Shown: positions 22,097-31,812, counted from the stretch's first letter. The stretch: DNA of 64,000 bases from an uncultured Ignavibacteriota bacterium (GCA_903861125.1 CAIOTF010000023.1:434001-498000), one strand, 5' to 3'. Numbers and translations: made by a program. The notes: generated by a model not told the origin, from the sequence alone.

Positions 22097-23509
22097 ATGA
22101 AACCAACGTCTTTTGTTTTTTTGATTATTACCGCCCTTATCTCCTGCGATTCCGATCCGGGAATTTCTCCGGCGGCTTCAATACCGGTCTCGCACGAATT
22201 CTGGCTCTCCAATGCGGATCAATCCGTAAAATTCCAGAAACAATCCACATCACAGTCGATATCAACAACCGGATCCGCTTCGGTGATCGAAGTGAACAGC
22301 GCGCAGACATTCCAATCCATTGATGGATTTGGTTGTGCTCTAACCGGCGGAAGCGCAATGCTGCTTCGCCGCATGAGTGCCGACGCGCGCGCAGCTATCC
22401 TGAAAGAGTTGTTTGCTTCGGATGGCAGCAATATCGGCATCAGCTATCTGCGCGTGAGTATCGGCGCATCCGATCTTGATGAAAATGTGTTTTCGTACAA
22501 CGATCTTCCGGCAGGACAAACCGATACCGCAATGGCAAGCTTCAGCCTCGATCCCGACCGCACAAGCCTGATCCCAGTATTAAAAGAGATTCTGGCTATC
22601 AATCCCGAAATTAAAATTCTCGGTTCACCGTGGTCAGCGCCTCTGTGGATGAAAACAAACAACAATTCGATTGGCGGCAACTTGAAAACGCAATATTATG
22701 CAGCATATGCAAAATATTTTTTAAGATACGTTCAAGAGATGAAAAAAGAAGGAATACGAATTGATGCGATCACCATTCAAAACGAACCGCTCTACGGAGG
22801 GAATAATCCAAGCATGGTAATGCAGGCGGCGGATCAAGTAAATTTTATTAAGAACTATTTGGGACCGCTCTTTGCTTCTAACGCAATCGACACCAAGATC
22901 ATCGTTTACGATCACAATGCGGACCGGACAGATTATCCGATCACCATATTGAACGATACTGCCGCGCGGAAATATGTTGACGGATCCGCGTTCCACCTAT
23001 ATGGCGGAAGCATCAACGACCTTTCCGCCGTGCACAGCGCTCATCCCGATAAAAATCTTTATTTTACCGAACAATGGATCGGCGCACCGGGAAATTTTCC
23101 GAACGATCTGAAGTGGCACATTGCCACACTGATCATCGGCGGAACACGAAACTGGTGCCGCAATATTTTGGAGTGGAATCTTGCCTCCGATCCGAACCAG
23201 GACCCGCACACAATCGGCGGCTGCTCGCAGTGTCTTGGCGCGATTACGATTAACGGTGATGCCGTGGTGCGTAATCCCGCCTATTATATCCTTGCACACG
23301 CAGCAAAATTCGTCCGCCCCGGATCAGTACGGATCGCGTCAACAAACCCGGGAACGCTGAACAATGTAGCCTTTTTGCGCGCCGATGGAAAGAAAGTAAT
23401 TATTGTTCTAAACGAAGGAACGCTTACCGAGGTGTTCAAGATTAAAGATGGCGGAAAAGAGATGGTATCTATTCTTAAGGCGGGCTCGGTTGGCACGTAT
23501 GTGTGGTGA
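22097..23509 (+). CDS. Glycoside hydrolase family 30 lipoprotein (glucosylceramidase-like)
   Basis: A 470-residue exported enzyme. The signal peptide ends in LISC, so Cys17 should be lipidated. The GH30 fold starts after about residue 60 (FQSIDGFGCALTGGSAMLL). The acid/base is Glu230 (AITIQNEPL) and the nucleophile Glu325 (LYFTEQW), with GSPWSAPLWMKTN between. It ends in the small C-terminal beta domain. Likely substrates are beta-linked glucans or glycolipids; specificity cannot be read from the sequence. Transcribed divergently from the RAYT gene. Confidence 0.92.
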   Translation: MKPTSFVFLIITALISCDSDPGISPAASIPVSHEFWLSNADQSVKFQKQSTSQSISTTGSASVIEVNSAQTFQSIDGFGCALTGGSAMLLRRMSADARAAILKELFASDGSNIGISYLRVSIGASDLDENVFSYNDLPAGQTDTAMASFSLDPDRTSLIPVLKEILAINPEIKILGSPWSAPLWMKTNNNSIGGNLKTQYYAAYAKYFLRYVQEMKKEGIRIDAITIQNEPLYGGNNPSMVMQAADQVNFIKNYLGPLFASNAIDTKIIVYDHNADRTDYPITILNDTAARKYVDGSAFHLYGGSINDLSAVHSAHPDKNLYFTEQWIGAPGNFPNDLKWHIATLIIGGTRNWCRNILEWNLASDPNQDPHTIGGCSQCLGAITINGDAVVRNPAYYILAHAAKFVRPGSVRIASTNPGTLNNVAFLRADGKKVIIVLNEGTLTEVFKIKDGGKEMVSILKAGSVGTYVW

Positions 23510-23518
23510 GTCGAAGGA

Positions 23519-23983
23519 TTACCGTTTCAACACAAAATCGACCTCCAGCAGATCGTAGTCCGTTTTTTTCATGCCAAGCTTTTCGTAGATGGTATGTGCA
23601 AGCTCATTCTCTTTTTCAACATACAAGCGAATCCCGCAGATATTCGGCTGCTCTTTTGCCATCGAGTGTATATGATGATAAAGAGAGCTGAATATTTTTT
23701 TCGCCCTGAATTCTTTCTTCACGTAAACGCTTTGAATCCACCAGAAGACACCGTTGCGCCAGTCACTCCATTCATACGTGATCATCAGTTGTCCGACGAT
23801 CGTGCCGTCGATTTCAGCAACCAGATAGAATCCGCGTGACGGATCTTCGAACATACCGCTCACACCTTTCAGCAGCCGCTCCATCTCCAGATGTAAATGC
23901 TCGGTCTCATCCGCTATTGCTGAATTGAATTGTGCGATTGTTTGCACATCGGAAGGTATAGCCGTACGGATGAGTATATTCAT
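23519..23983 (-). CDS. GNAT family N-acetyltransferase
   Basis: A 154-residue acetyl-CoA-dependent acyltransferase. It shows an N-terminal strand-helix (ILIRTAIPSDVQTIAQFN), a central sheet with GQLMITYEWSDWRNG and IQSVYVKKEFRAKKIFSSLY. The last aligns with the acetyl-CoA pyrophosphate loop but has RAKKIF where RGxGIG is usual. ENELAHTIYEKLGMK is the closing motif. Substrate unknown. Convergent with the GH30 gene, with nine bases between the stops. Confidence 0.85.
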   Translation of the reverse strand: MNILIRTAIPSDVQTIAQFNSAIADETEHLHLEMERLLKGVSGMFEDPSRGFYLVAEIDGTIVGQLMITYEWSDWRNGVFWWIQSVYVKKEFRAKKIFSSLYHHIHSMAKEQPNICGIRLYVEKENELAHTIYEKLGMKKTDYDLLEVDFVLKR

Positions 23984-23995
23984 TGATCCCGGAAA

Positions 23996-24805
23996 TTAAA
24001 AATCAAAAAACAAGCCGATGCTTTGAGTTGTGCTTCGCTGATTGTAGAATTGTCCCCGCTCTTCCATTCCTGTGCGGAAGGTATACGCCAGACGAATCGC
24101 ACGAAAGCGGTTATTTCTTGTACGCACACCAATCTGATAACTTTGCGTTGAAGCGTAGTTCACCTCTCCCCGAAATTTAATATCGAACGCACTGTAAAGT
24201 TCCAGCGTTTGATAGAGAGGAAGATTTCCACCATCGGCTCCGAACTGGAACAGGAAGAGACCGTCGCGGTGTTTGTTGATGATGAACGAACGGTTGTAAT
24301 ATGTTCCCGCATACGCGAATCCACGAATGATGGGAAGTTGCTGCACTGCAAATAGCTGAACATAATCTCTTGCATAATTCAGAACGCTTGCGCTGAGCGA
24401 TATTACTGCATCATCAACAAGATGGTGACTTGTGTGTCCTGCGCCAAGCCTCAGCACGGTTTCACCGGAGACGGGAATGTCGAACGTAACATCAGCATAA
24501 TAATCCGCATTTGTCACGCGAAACTTTACCCCCGCGCTCGCCAACGTTGTGTACACTGTGCCGGAAACAGAGACCAAGCATTCGATACCCTTGTAGCGCA
24601 CGACCGCGGCGGGAAAGGAGCCGCCGAGTCCGGCAAAAAATGTTCCGTTGGCAAGATCTTTTGCGTAAGAAAGTCTGTGTTCGGTTCCGCTAGCGGTAAA
24701 AGAGGGAACGAATTGTGTGTCCGGAACGAACGCTATTACGCCTCCGTCCTGTGCGGCAAGAAAAGAAGAACAGCTGAGCAATATGAAGAAACGAAGAATT
24801 TTCAT
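23996..24805 (-). CDS. Probable outer-membrane beta-barrel protein (DUF1207-like)
   Basis: A 269-residue exported protein with a signal peptide ending at LAAQ. Alternating short amphipathic strands with aromatic girdles continue to the end, which closes with the terminal Phe (GLFFDF) of beta-barrels. The stretch VLRLGAGHTSHHLVDD and LFLFQFGADGGN resemble the DUF1207 family, but the assignment is uncertain. It starts one base after the stop of the DUF2279-type gene, so the two are probably translated together. Confidence 0.6.
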   Translation of the reverse strand: MKILRFFILLSCSSFLAAQDGGVIAFVPDTQFVPSFTASGTEHRLSYAKDLANGTFFAGLGGSFPAAVVRYKGIECLVSVSGTVYTTLASAGVKFRVTNADYYADVTFDIPVSGETVLRLGAGHTSHHLVDDAVISLSASVLNYARDYVQLFAVQQLPIIRGFAYAGTYYNRSFIINKHRDGLFLFQFGADGGNLPLYQTLELYSAFDIKFRGEVNYASTQSYQIGVRTRNNRFRAIRLAYTFRTGMEERGQFYNQRSTTQSIGLFFDF

Positions 24806-24806
24806 T

Positions 24807-25691
24807 TCAATTCAACAGTAAAATTTTTGCCTCAGGCTTTTCACCGGAATAAATCTTGGCACCGGGCGCAGGAAAATGGAGTTTGTTGATAAGATTCTTG
24901 AAAATGCCCCATGTGTCGCCGTCGGGAAGAATGGCGGTTGTATTCCAGTCCAACCCGATTGCCCACTTGTGTTTCTTTATTCCCACATCGGCGTAGGAAA
25001 CATTCTTGGCTCCGAGGCCAACGGCGAGGTTGACGTATTTGGGCCAGTATTGCTGCGCCGGTTCGGGAAGAATGTTGTGCACATCAATGGAGACCCAATA
25101 GATATGACCGCTGTAATCGCTTGCGGGACCCCAGTCGGGGTCTTTTTTTCCGCCGGACGCAGAAGGATAATAACTCCACTTGTAATTGAAATTATTCAGA
25201 TACGGATATTTTACCTGCAGTATTCCGTATGCCATTCCCGCCGAATTGAAATAAAGATCGGAGAAACTGAACCACCATTTCGAAAATCCGTCGCCTAATT
25301 CAATAGAAACAGCATGAGCCGCCGGGACCGCAATTGCACTCCAGAGTGCCGTCTGGTCATCAAAATCCGCCCACTTCATAAAATCGTACGTCAGATGGAA
25401 GATAAGGTACGACGCATACATGTGTCCGAGCTTATCAACACCGTAACTGCTGTTGAAAAAATAGCCGTCGTTTTTCAGCCGAAACTCGTGCTGTTTGAAC
25501 CGATAGTAATCTGCACGCCACCACCATTGAAATTCAAGTGATATCGCTGCCATAGACCACGCAATCGTCAGATACGTTGCAACATCTTTGCGGTGCAAAC
25601 CCAGGAACAGAGAATCCCGCCTTACTTCCTGCGCACGGGTAATGTTTGAAAAGGAGAGACAGAGGAGGAGAACAATAATAATTTTTTTCAT
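24807..25691 (-). CDS. DUF2279 (YfiM-like) envelope protein
   Basis: 294 residues from the ATG at 25691, which gives a clean signal peptide MKKIIIVLLLCLSFSNITRA. An upstream start would add 55 residues overlapping the anmK end. The DUF2279 core is GVDKLGHMYASYLIFHLTYD followed by AAHAVSIELGDGFSKWWFSFSDL and NSAGMAYGILQ. The C-terminal half is rich in aromatic strands and looks like a barrel or surface domain. Function unknown. It forms a two-gene unit with the barrel protein that follows. Confidence 0.75.
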   Translation of the reverse strand: MKKIIIVLLLCLSFSNITRAQEVRRDSLFLGLHRKDVATYLTIAWSMAAISLEFQWWWRADYYRFKQHEFRLKNDGYFFNSSYGVDKLGHMYASYLIFHLTYDFMKWADFDDQTALWSAIAVPAAHAVSIELGDGFSKWWFSFSDLYFNSAGMAYGILQVKYPYLNNFNYKWSYYPSASGGKKDPDWGPASDYSGHIYWVSIDVHNILPEPAQQYWPKYVNLAVGLGAKNVSYADVGIKKHKWAIGLDWNTTAILPDGDTWGIFKNLINKLHFPAPGAKIYSGEKPEAKILLLN

Positions 25692-25780
25692 AGAGTTGAA
25701 AAAGGTACGAAAGAAATTGGAGACATCAAACGGATCTTTAGCAAAACCATCCGAATGAGCAACGTTTCCAATATTAATTA

Positions 25781-26968
25781 CTACAGGCTTATTGTACCAA
25801 GAATGGTTCCGCGTGAGGCTCCGGTGACCGACGGAATATTGGAAGGATTTCCGCAAAGAGTTTCGTTTGCCAGCAGGGCGAAACAGAGCGCTTCTTTTGA
25901 ATCCGACGGTATGCCGAACTCGTCGCTAACACAGACGCTCGCGGGTAAGAAATATTTTTTTAACGAACCGATAATCATATCGTTCTTCGAACCGCCGCCG
26001 CTGATAATAAGTTCGTGCAGCGGTTGGCCGCCGAGCTGTTTCCGCAGGAAACGGGAGAACTGATCATAGACAGTAAGCGCAGTAAATTCGGTTGCTGTTG
26101 CAATAACATCGTTCGCGCTGCTCTTCGCGGAACAACGGATAATATTTTCGATAAACGCCGCTCCAAATAATTCGCGCCCCGTCGATTTTGGCGGATTCTT
26201 TTTGAAATATGGATTTTGCATCATTTCTCTCAGTAGCAACGGAAGAATTTTACCCTTTGCCGCCGCCGCTCCGTGGCGATCGAATTGTTTTCCGTAATAG
26301 TGTTTCATTAATGCGTCAACAATCATGTTTCCCGGTCCGGTATCGAACGCAAAAACATCATTCGCAGCGCAATTCTTTTTCAGCAGGGTGATATTTGCAA
26401 TGCCGCCGATGTTCAGAATTGCCCGGTTTAGTCTTGACGAACGGAACGCTAAAAAATCAAAATATGGAACAAGCGGCGCACCCTGTCCGCCCAGCGCCAT
26501 ATCACCGGTTCGAAAATTACCCACCGTAACAATGCCTGTTAATTTTGCGATCGTCGTAGGGTCTCCAATTTGCAGCGTAGAGCGGATATTTTTTCCGAAG
26601 AGAGAGCGGGATTGAGGCACATGATGGATCGTTTGTCCGTGCGAGCCGATTAGATCAATCTTTGCGATGGAAAGGCCAGTTTTTTTTATGAGTGCCAATA
26701 CGGCGTCAGCAAAAAAAGTAGCGCAAAGTATGTTCAGCGCCGATATGGTATCCACACTTCCGGTTCCCGGCAGCGAATTTTGCAGGACGAATTCTTTGAA
26801 ACCTTTCGGATAGCGTTGAGTGTGAAAAGCAAGCTGCTTAAACGTTGTTGATGTACCGCTCCCGCGGACTTTCACCAAAACCGCATCAATGGAATCCACC
26901 GAGGTTCCGGACATCAATCCGATGACTAACTTTTCTTTTTTCTTACCGATCTGTTCGAGACGAGTCAT
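25781..26968 (-). CDS. anmK: Anhydro-N-acetylmuramic acid kinase
   Basis: Peptidoglycan-recycling kinase of 395 residues from the ATG at 26968. It converts 1,6-anhydroMurNAc to MurNAc-6-phosphate using ATP. The sugar-kinase fold shows GLMSGTSVDSIDAVLV, GSHGQTIHHVP, LNIGGIANITLL and FDTGPGNMIVDAL. The Asp of the last motif (about residue 209) is the expected catalytic base. A C-terminal LIISGGGSKN motif is also present. An upstream TTG would add five residues. No murQ or other recycling gene is adjacent. Confidence 0.93.
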   Translation of the reverse strand: MTRLEQIGKKKEKLVIGLMSGTSVDSIDAVLVKVRGSGTSTTFKQLAFHTQRYPKGFKEFVLQNSLPGTGSVDTISALNILCATFFADAVLALIKKTGLSIAKIDLIGSHGQTIHHVPQSRSLFGKNIRSTLQIGDPTTIAKLTGIVTVGNFRTGDMALGGQGAPLVPYFDFLAFRSSRLNRAILNIGGIANITLLKKNCAANDVFAFDTGPGNMIVDALMKHYYGKQFDRHGAAAAKGKILPLLLREMMQNPYFKKNPPKSTGRELFGAAFIENIIRCSAKSSANDVIATATEFTALTVYDQFSRFLRKQLGGQPLHELIISGGGSKNDMIIGSLKKYFLPASVCVSDEFGIPSDSKEALCFALLANETLCGNPSNIPSVTGASRGTILGTISL

Positions 26969-26983
26969 AGTGTTGTTAAACAA

Positions 26984-27204
26984 TGTGTAATGGAAAGATA
27001 GAATAAAAACAGATTATATTCTCCCAACAGGGTAAAAATAATTTTTCTTCCGTCATCCACACGGCGGCAACATCAACCATGTGAACAACGCCATTCCGGC
27101 GAAGGCACAGAAGAGAGGATTATGTCTTGACATTCCGCCTGTATTTTTTAACATTCTTACACTCATTAATCATAGAACCCGACATATTCTAAACATTTTT
27201 TTAC
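26984..27204. other. Intergenic region between anmK and the permease
   Basis: A 221-bp divergent promoter region. It contains a short stretch (27085-27110) reminiscent of the dispersed 'CATTCCGGCGAA' type repeat but without its palindromic partner. I see no gene or recognisable regulatory motif. Confidence 0.5.
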
Positions 27205-29058
27205 ATGAAGACACTTTTTCGAAAAAAAACCGTTTCTCAAATACTTGCTGATGCCGATCTGCGCAACGCGGAACATGCGTCGCTGACGAAAAACCTTACC
27301 GTCCGCGATTTGACGGCGTTCGGCATCGCGGCAATCATCGGAGCCGGAATATTCAGCACCATCGGCAATGCAAGCTACGCGGGCGGACCGGCGGTGATTT
27401 TTCTCTTTATCTTTACGGCGATCGCCTGCACGTTTTCCGCTTTTGCTTATGCAGAATTCGCATCGATGATTCCGGTGGCAGGAAGCGCCTACACCTATTC
27501 ATACGTTGCGTTCGGCGAACTGATTGCATGGATTATCGGGTGGGATTTGCTGATGGAATATGCGATCGGAAATATTGCCGTTGCAATATCGTGGTCCGAC
27601 TATTTTACCAGCCTGCTTGCATCGCTCGGATTGAACATTCCCGAATATCTTACGATGGATTTTCTGAGCGCCTGGCGCGGGTATGATGCCGTCACACTGG
27701 AATTACAGAAAGGTGTGCCTTTGGAAAGTCTTTCCGGATTGCAGCAGGCGGCCTACAACGCATGGAATACCGCACCGACGCTGTTCGGCATCCACATGGT
27801 TGCCGATGTTCCCGCTCTGATGATCACATTTTTTATCACCTGGCTTGTCTATACCGGCATCAAGGAATCGAAGAACGCGAGCAATATGATGGTGCTGGTA
27901 AAACTTTCGATCATCCTTCTTGTCATCGTCGTCGGAGCATTCTATGTTGATACGAAGAACTGGTCGCCATTTATGCCGAACGGAGTGTCGGGTGTGCTGA
28001 AGGGGGTTTCGGCGGTCTTCTTCGCTTACATAGGATTCGATGCAATCTCCACCACGGCGGAGGAATGCAATAATCCGCAGCGTGATCTTCCGCGCGGAAT
28101 GTTTTATTCGATCATTATTTGCACCGTTTTATACGTTGCTATTGCGCTTATACTGACCGGTCTCGTGCATTACACCGAGTTGAATGTTGGCGATCCGCTA
28201 GCGTACGCGTTCCAGCAAGCTGGTTTGAATTTCATCTCCGGCGTGATTGCAATCAGCGCTGTTATTGCCATGGCAAGCGTGCTGCTGGTGTTCCAGCTCG
28301 GTCAGCCGCGCATTTGGATGAGCATGAGCCGCGATGGATTGCTTCCGAAGATCTTCTCACGCATCCATCCAAAATACCACACACCGTCGTTCTCTACCAT
28401 TGTAACCGGATTTGTTGTTGCGATTCCCGCACTCTTTATGAATCTAACGGAAGTGACCGATCTGACAAGTATTGGAACACTCTTTGCTTTTGTACTTGTC
28501 TGTGGAGGAGTGCTGCAGCTGCAAATGTCAAAAACGCAGATTGAACGAAAGTTTAAAACGCCGTATCTCAATTCCAAGTACATCATGCCGGCGCTGTTCC
28601 TGCTTGGCATTGCCGCTGCTTTCATTTTGAATACTGGACGGGTGGAAGATTTTCTCTCTTTTCGTCAGCTGAAGTCGGCGGATGAGTTTGTTGCGAAGAT
28701 TTCCGGCGGACAAAAAATCGCAGCGGAGGAATATTTTTCGAAACACGACGCCGACGAAAACGAAACGTACATCCGTCTTGCACCGATTGGCGACGAACAA
28801 AAATATAATTACGGATGGGAAGTGTGGAAACATTTCATTCCACTATGGATCTTTCTTGCGGTTGCGGCGGCAACGGTTGTTGTATGCTATCTAAAAAATC
28901 TTTCGCTTATTCCTGTGCTTGGGTTAATGAGTTGTATGTATCTCATGTCAGAACTCGGTTATACCAATTGGCTCCGGTTCCTTATCTGGCTCGCCATTGG
29001 ACTGACGATCTATTTTACATACAGCAAAACGCACAGCAATCTCGCAAAGACGAAATAG
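27205..29058 (+). CDS. APC-superfamily (CAT-type) amino acid permease
   Basis: A 617-residue integral membrane transporter with about 12-14 helices. The APC signature IAAIIGAGIFSTIGNASYAGGPAV in helix 1, AYAEFASMIPVAGSAYTYSYVAFGE and FFAYIGFDAISTTAEECNNPQRDLP place it with cationic amino acid transporters. A soluble insert of about 75 residues separates the last helix pairs (about 475-545), longer than in most bacterial members. Substrate not determinable. Followed by a strong terminator. Confidence 0.9.
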   Translation: MKTLFRKKTVSQILADADLRNAEHASLTKNLTVRDLTAFGIAAIIGAGIFSTIGNASYAGGPAVIFLFIFTAIACTFSAFAYAEFASMIPVAGSAYTYSYVAFGELIAWIIGWDLLMEYAIGNIAVAISWSDYFTSLLASLGLNIPEYLTMDFLSAWRGYDAVTLELQKGVPLESLSGLQQAAYNAWNTAPTLFGIHMVADVPALMITFFITWLVYTGIKESKNASNMMVLVKLSIILLVIVVGAFYVDTKNWSPFMPNGVSGVLKGVSAVFFAYIGFDAISTTAEECNNPQRDLPRGMFYSIIICTVLYVAIALILTGLVHYTELNVGDPLAYAFQQAGLNFISGVIAISAVIAMASVLLVFQLGQPRIWMSMSRDGLLPKIFSRIHPKYHTPSFSTIVTGFVVAIPALFMNLTEVTDLTSIGTLFAFVLVCGGVLQLQMSKTQIERKFKTPYLNSKYIMPALFLLGIAAAFILNTGRVEDFLSFRQLKSADEFVAKISGGQKIAAEEYFSKHDADENETYIRLAPIGDEQKYNYGWEVWKHFIPLWIFLAVAAATVVVCYLKNLSLIPVLGLMSCMYLMSELGYTNWLRFLIWLAIGLTIYFTYSKTHSNLAKTK

Positions 29059-29083
29059 AACTCGCGGTCAAAAAAAAAGAATT

Positions 29084-29116
29084 AAAAAGGACAAGTTTAA
29101 TAGCTTGTCCTTTTTT
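29084..29116. terminator. Rho-independent terminator between converging genes
   Basis: The arms AAAAAGGACAAG (29084-29095) and CTTGTCCTTTTTT (29104-29116) form a perfect stem with an 8-base loop and flanking A/T runs. It can serve both the permease and the M19 peptidase transcripts. Confidence 0.85.
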
Positions 29117-29168
29117 AATTTTAAATTATTTCGATCCGAAAAATGAAAAGCGGGCTAAGGGAAAATTG

Positions 29169-30812
29169 CTATTTGCACACCGCCTTGAATACACGCAGAT
29201 AATTTTCACCCAGCACCTTCCGCACATCGGCAGGGGAATATCCTTTGCGCAGTAACGCCATAGTAAGATTCTGAAGTTTGGAAACATTTTCCAGTCCGAC
29301 CGGCGCCGAAATACCGCCGTCATAATCCGAACCAATTGCAACGTGGTCGACGCCGACCAAGTTTTTGATATAATCGATGTGTTTGATCACCGTATCGATG
29401 TTTACGCTTGATGCCGCAGACGAAGAAAGAAACGACGTATAAAAAACGACACCAATCACGCCGCCTCCTTGCGCTATCGCCCTGATCTGATCGTCCGTTA
29501 AATTGCGTGTACTGTTTCTTAATGTTCGCACTCCGGAATGACTTGCAATAATCGGGTTTTTCGTCACCGCCAGGATATCCTCGATTGTCTTAATTCCAAC
29601 ATGCGATACATCAACGAGCATTCCGAGAGAATCTGCCGTTCTGATCACCTGTCTTCCAAAAGCGGACAATCCTTTCGTTGCGGAGAGCGGATCGGCCGCG
29701 GCCGTTGCCCAGGGAAGAGTATAATTCCAGGTGATGGTAAAATACCGCGCACCAAGTTTGTAGAAGTTGATCAGTTTGTTCAGATCCTCCTGGATGGCGT
29801 GTCCTCCCTCCACACAAAGAACGGCAGCAATTTTTCCCGCTGCATGTATGGACTGTATCTCGGCCGAGGTGGTTGCCCGCGCAATGGTTGCGGAGTTTCG
29901 GTTGAATTGTGCAATGCACGTATCATACATTTGTATCGTCCGCTGATACGGTGTTGTCGGACTTGTGCTTGAATCGGTCCACAACACGATCATCTGTCCG
30001 TCAATTCCGCCGTCAAGGAACCGCGGAATATCGCTTTGATTAGACACGTGCCGTATGCCAAGTTGATACCCGTCAATCATATATTCGGCGATATCGTTAT
30101 GAAGATCGAAGACGAAAGTGCGGCGGTGAACAGTGGTTAACGAAAAATTTATTGCGGAATTGTTCACAGCGGATACCGTGATAGAATCCGGTTCATATCC
30201 CAATTTACTAACCATGACCGAAAAATCGGTTGCAGCCGACTTCCGGAGAACCGGCGCAAATCCTCCCACCAGCATAACATTACCGAGTCCGCCGCCGTTT
30301 CCGCCATCCAATTGTATCATTTTTTTTGTCAAACTGCGGCCGCCCGATTGTACGGTATAGAATAGTGGTCCAGCAGCACCTTTGCCGGTCCACTGCACAC
30401 TGTATCCGCCCGGAACCAGCGAATATGTCCGCGAATCAATCAACTGACCGAGGATGTTGTGGACGAGAACCATTACCGGTCCGTTCCACGGAACAGAAAA
30501 ATAGATCGTTGTTGAGGGATTAAACGGGTTCGGAAAATTCTGCTGAAGATCAAATGCGAAGGGGACTTCATCTGTTCGACCGGCGCTTGTTGAGAGAAAA
30601 GAGTACGACCACGTTCCCGCCGTCGATGTATATACCGTATACAATTTTCCAGGATCGGATGTTTGACTGATATCAACGCGAATGGATTCAACAGGAGAGA
30701 CAGAATACGAATCCCGGATTGTTCCGCCAAGAGTGACCGTCTGTGCATGAATGCTAGTGTTTGCAATACAAACGAGCAGAATTAATATCGGACGAAGAGA
30801 GGCTGTAGTCAT
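29169..30812 (-). CDS. Membrane dipeptidase (peptidase M19) with internal FlgD-like/sorting-type domain
   Basis: 547 residues from the ATG at 30812, chosen because it begins a signal peptide (MTTASLRPILILLVCIAN, cleavage near HAQ). The M19 zinc dipeptidase domain occupies about 232-547. Its ligands lie in FDLHNDIAEYM, VEGGHAIQ, DVSHVG and ASHSGVR, and GSDYDGG is conserved. The N-terminal part starts like a carboxypeptidase-regulatory domain (GTIRDSYSVSPVESIRVDIS). A FlgD-like domain with NFPNPFNPSTTIYFSVP and a closing TKKMIQL interrupts it at about 85-170, before the GYEPDSITVSAV segment resumes. The NPFNP domain is normally C-terminal, so this nested position is odd. Confidence 0.85.
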   Translation of the reverse strand: MTTASLRPILILLVCIANTSIHAQTVTLGGTIRDSYSVSPVESIRVDISQTSDPGKLYTVYTSTAGTWSYSFLSTSAGRTDEVPFAFDLQQNFPNPFNPSTTIYFSVPWNGPVMVLVHNILGQLIDSRTYSLVPGGYSVQWTGKGAAGPLFYTVQSGGRSLTKKMIQLDGGNGGGLGNVMLVGGFAPVLRKSAATDFSVMVSKLGYEPDSITVSAVNNSAINFSLTTVHRRTFVFDLHNDIAEYMIDGYQLGIRHVSNQSDIPRFLDGGIDGQMIVLWTDSSTSPTTPYQRTIQMYDTCIAQFNRNSATIARATTSAEIQSIHAAGKIAAVLCVEGGHAIQEDLNKLINFYKLGARYFTITWNYTLPWATAAADPLSATKGLSAFGRQVIRTADSLGMLVDVSHVGIKTIEDILAVTKNPIIASHSGVRTLRNSTRNLTDDQIRAIAQGGGVIGVVFYTSFLSSSAASSVNIDTVIKHIDYIKNLVGVDHVAIGSDYDGGISAPVGLENVSKLQNLTMALLRKGYSPADVRKVLGENYLRVFKAVCK

Positions 30813-30936
30813 ATGAGTATGGGAACGAATAGATAAAACCTTCATACAAGTGTATCGAAATAGTTCAGCAGTAGCAATATCAAAAGAGGCAGAATTTTTG
30901 TACACTCTTAGATCAATAAGGAGTGAATATAATAGC

Positions 30937-31812
30937 ATGAAACAACCATCAGTACTTCTTGGTGCACACATGTCAATCGCCGGCGGAGTTCACACCGCCG
31001 TTGACCGCGCAGTATCCGTTGGATGCACCGCCCTGCAGGTCTTTACCAAAAACAATAATCAATGGAACGGAAAAGCGTTCACGGAAAACGACATTGCACA
31101 GTACAGGCAAAAAATTTCCACCGCAGGAATTTCTCCGGTAGTTTCACACGACTCGTATCTGATCAATCTATGTGCAACCAATCCCGACACGCTGAAAAAA
31201 TCACGCGCGGCTTTCGTTGACGAATTGGAACGATGCGAGCAGCTTGGAATTCCATTGTTGAATTTTCATCCGGGATCGCATCTTGGTGCGGGGGACGACG
31301 AAGGGATTAAGGGAATCTGTGAAAGTCTGAATATTGCTCACGAAGCAACAAAAAATTTTAATGTAAAAAGTGTGCTTGAAGCAACAGCGGGACAGGGAAC
31401 GAATATCGGTTACAAGTTTGAACATCTTCGCGCGATCATAGACGGAGTTGAGAATCCGGAGAGGATGGCCGTTTGTATCGACACATGCCATATTTTTGCC
31501 GCCGGTTATGATATCGCATCGGAGAAAGGTTACCAAGAAACATTCAAATTGTTCGATGAAATTGTCGGACTGGACCGGCTTGTTGCATTTCATGTCAACG
31601 ACTCCAAAAAAGGACTCGGATCGCACGTGGACCGCCACGAGCATATCGGAAAAGGAATAATCGGACTTACGGGATTCCGGCTTTTGATGAACGACGAACG
31701 GTTTGTTCACATTCCCAAGATCCTTGAAACACCCAAGAGTGAAGATCTGCACGAAGATGTAGAAAACATGAATGTATTGAAAGGTTTGGTGAACGAACGC
31801 CGTGGCGTATAA
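30937..31812 (+). CDS. nfo: Endonuclease IV (AP endonuclease)
   Basis: Base-excision-repair enzyme of 291 residues that cuts 5' of abasic sites using a three-metal centre. The start at 30937 gives MKQPSVLLGAHMSIAGGV and has AAGGAG upstream; an earlier ATG at 30850 lies in the divergent promoter region. Metal-binding segments are GAHMSIAGG, LNFHPGSHLG, VLEATAGQG, VCIDTCHIFAAGYD and HVNDSKKGLGSHVDRHEHIGKG. Divergent from the M19 gene. Confidence 0.94.
   Translation: MKQPSVLLGAHMSIAGGVHTAVDRAVSVGCTALQVFTKNNNQWNGKAFTENDIAQYRQKISTAGISPVVSHDSYLINLCATNPDTLKKSRAAFVDELERCEQLGIPLLNFHPGSHLGAGDDEGIKGICESLNIAHEATKNFNVKSVLEATAGQGTNIGYKFEHLRAIIDGVENPERMAVCIDTCHIFAAGYDIASEKGYQETFKLFDEIVGLDRLVAFHVNDSKKGLGSHVDRHEHIGKGIIGLTGFRLLMNDERFVHIPKILETPKSEDLHEDVENMNVLKGLVNERRGV

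Noticed and set aside
22042-22323. 93-codon ORF overlapping the GH30 start
   Set aside because: It overlaps the GH30 lipoprotein signal and catalytic region in another frame and lacks recognisable features.
25692-25856. N-terminal extension of the DUF2279 gene
   Set aside because: It would overlap anmK and push the signal peptide to residue 56; the ATG at 25691 gives a normal exported start.
30813-30971. Upstream extension of the M19 peptidase and of nfo
   Set aside because: Both frames run through the shared divergent promoter region; internal starts give a signal peptide and the conserved nfo N-terminus.
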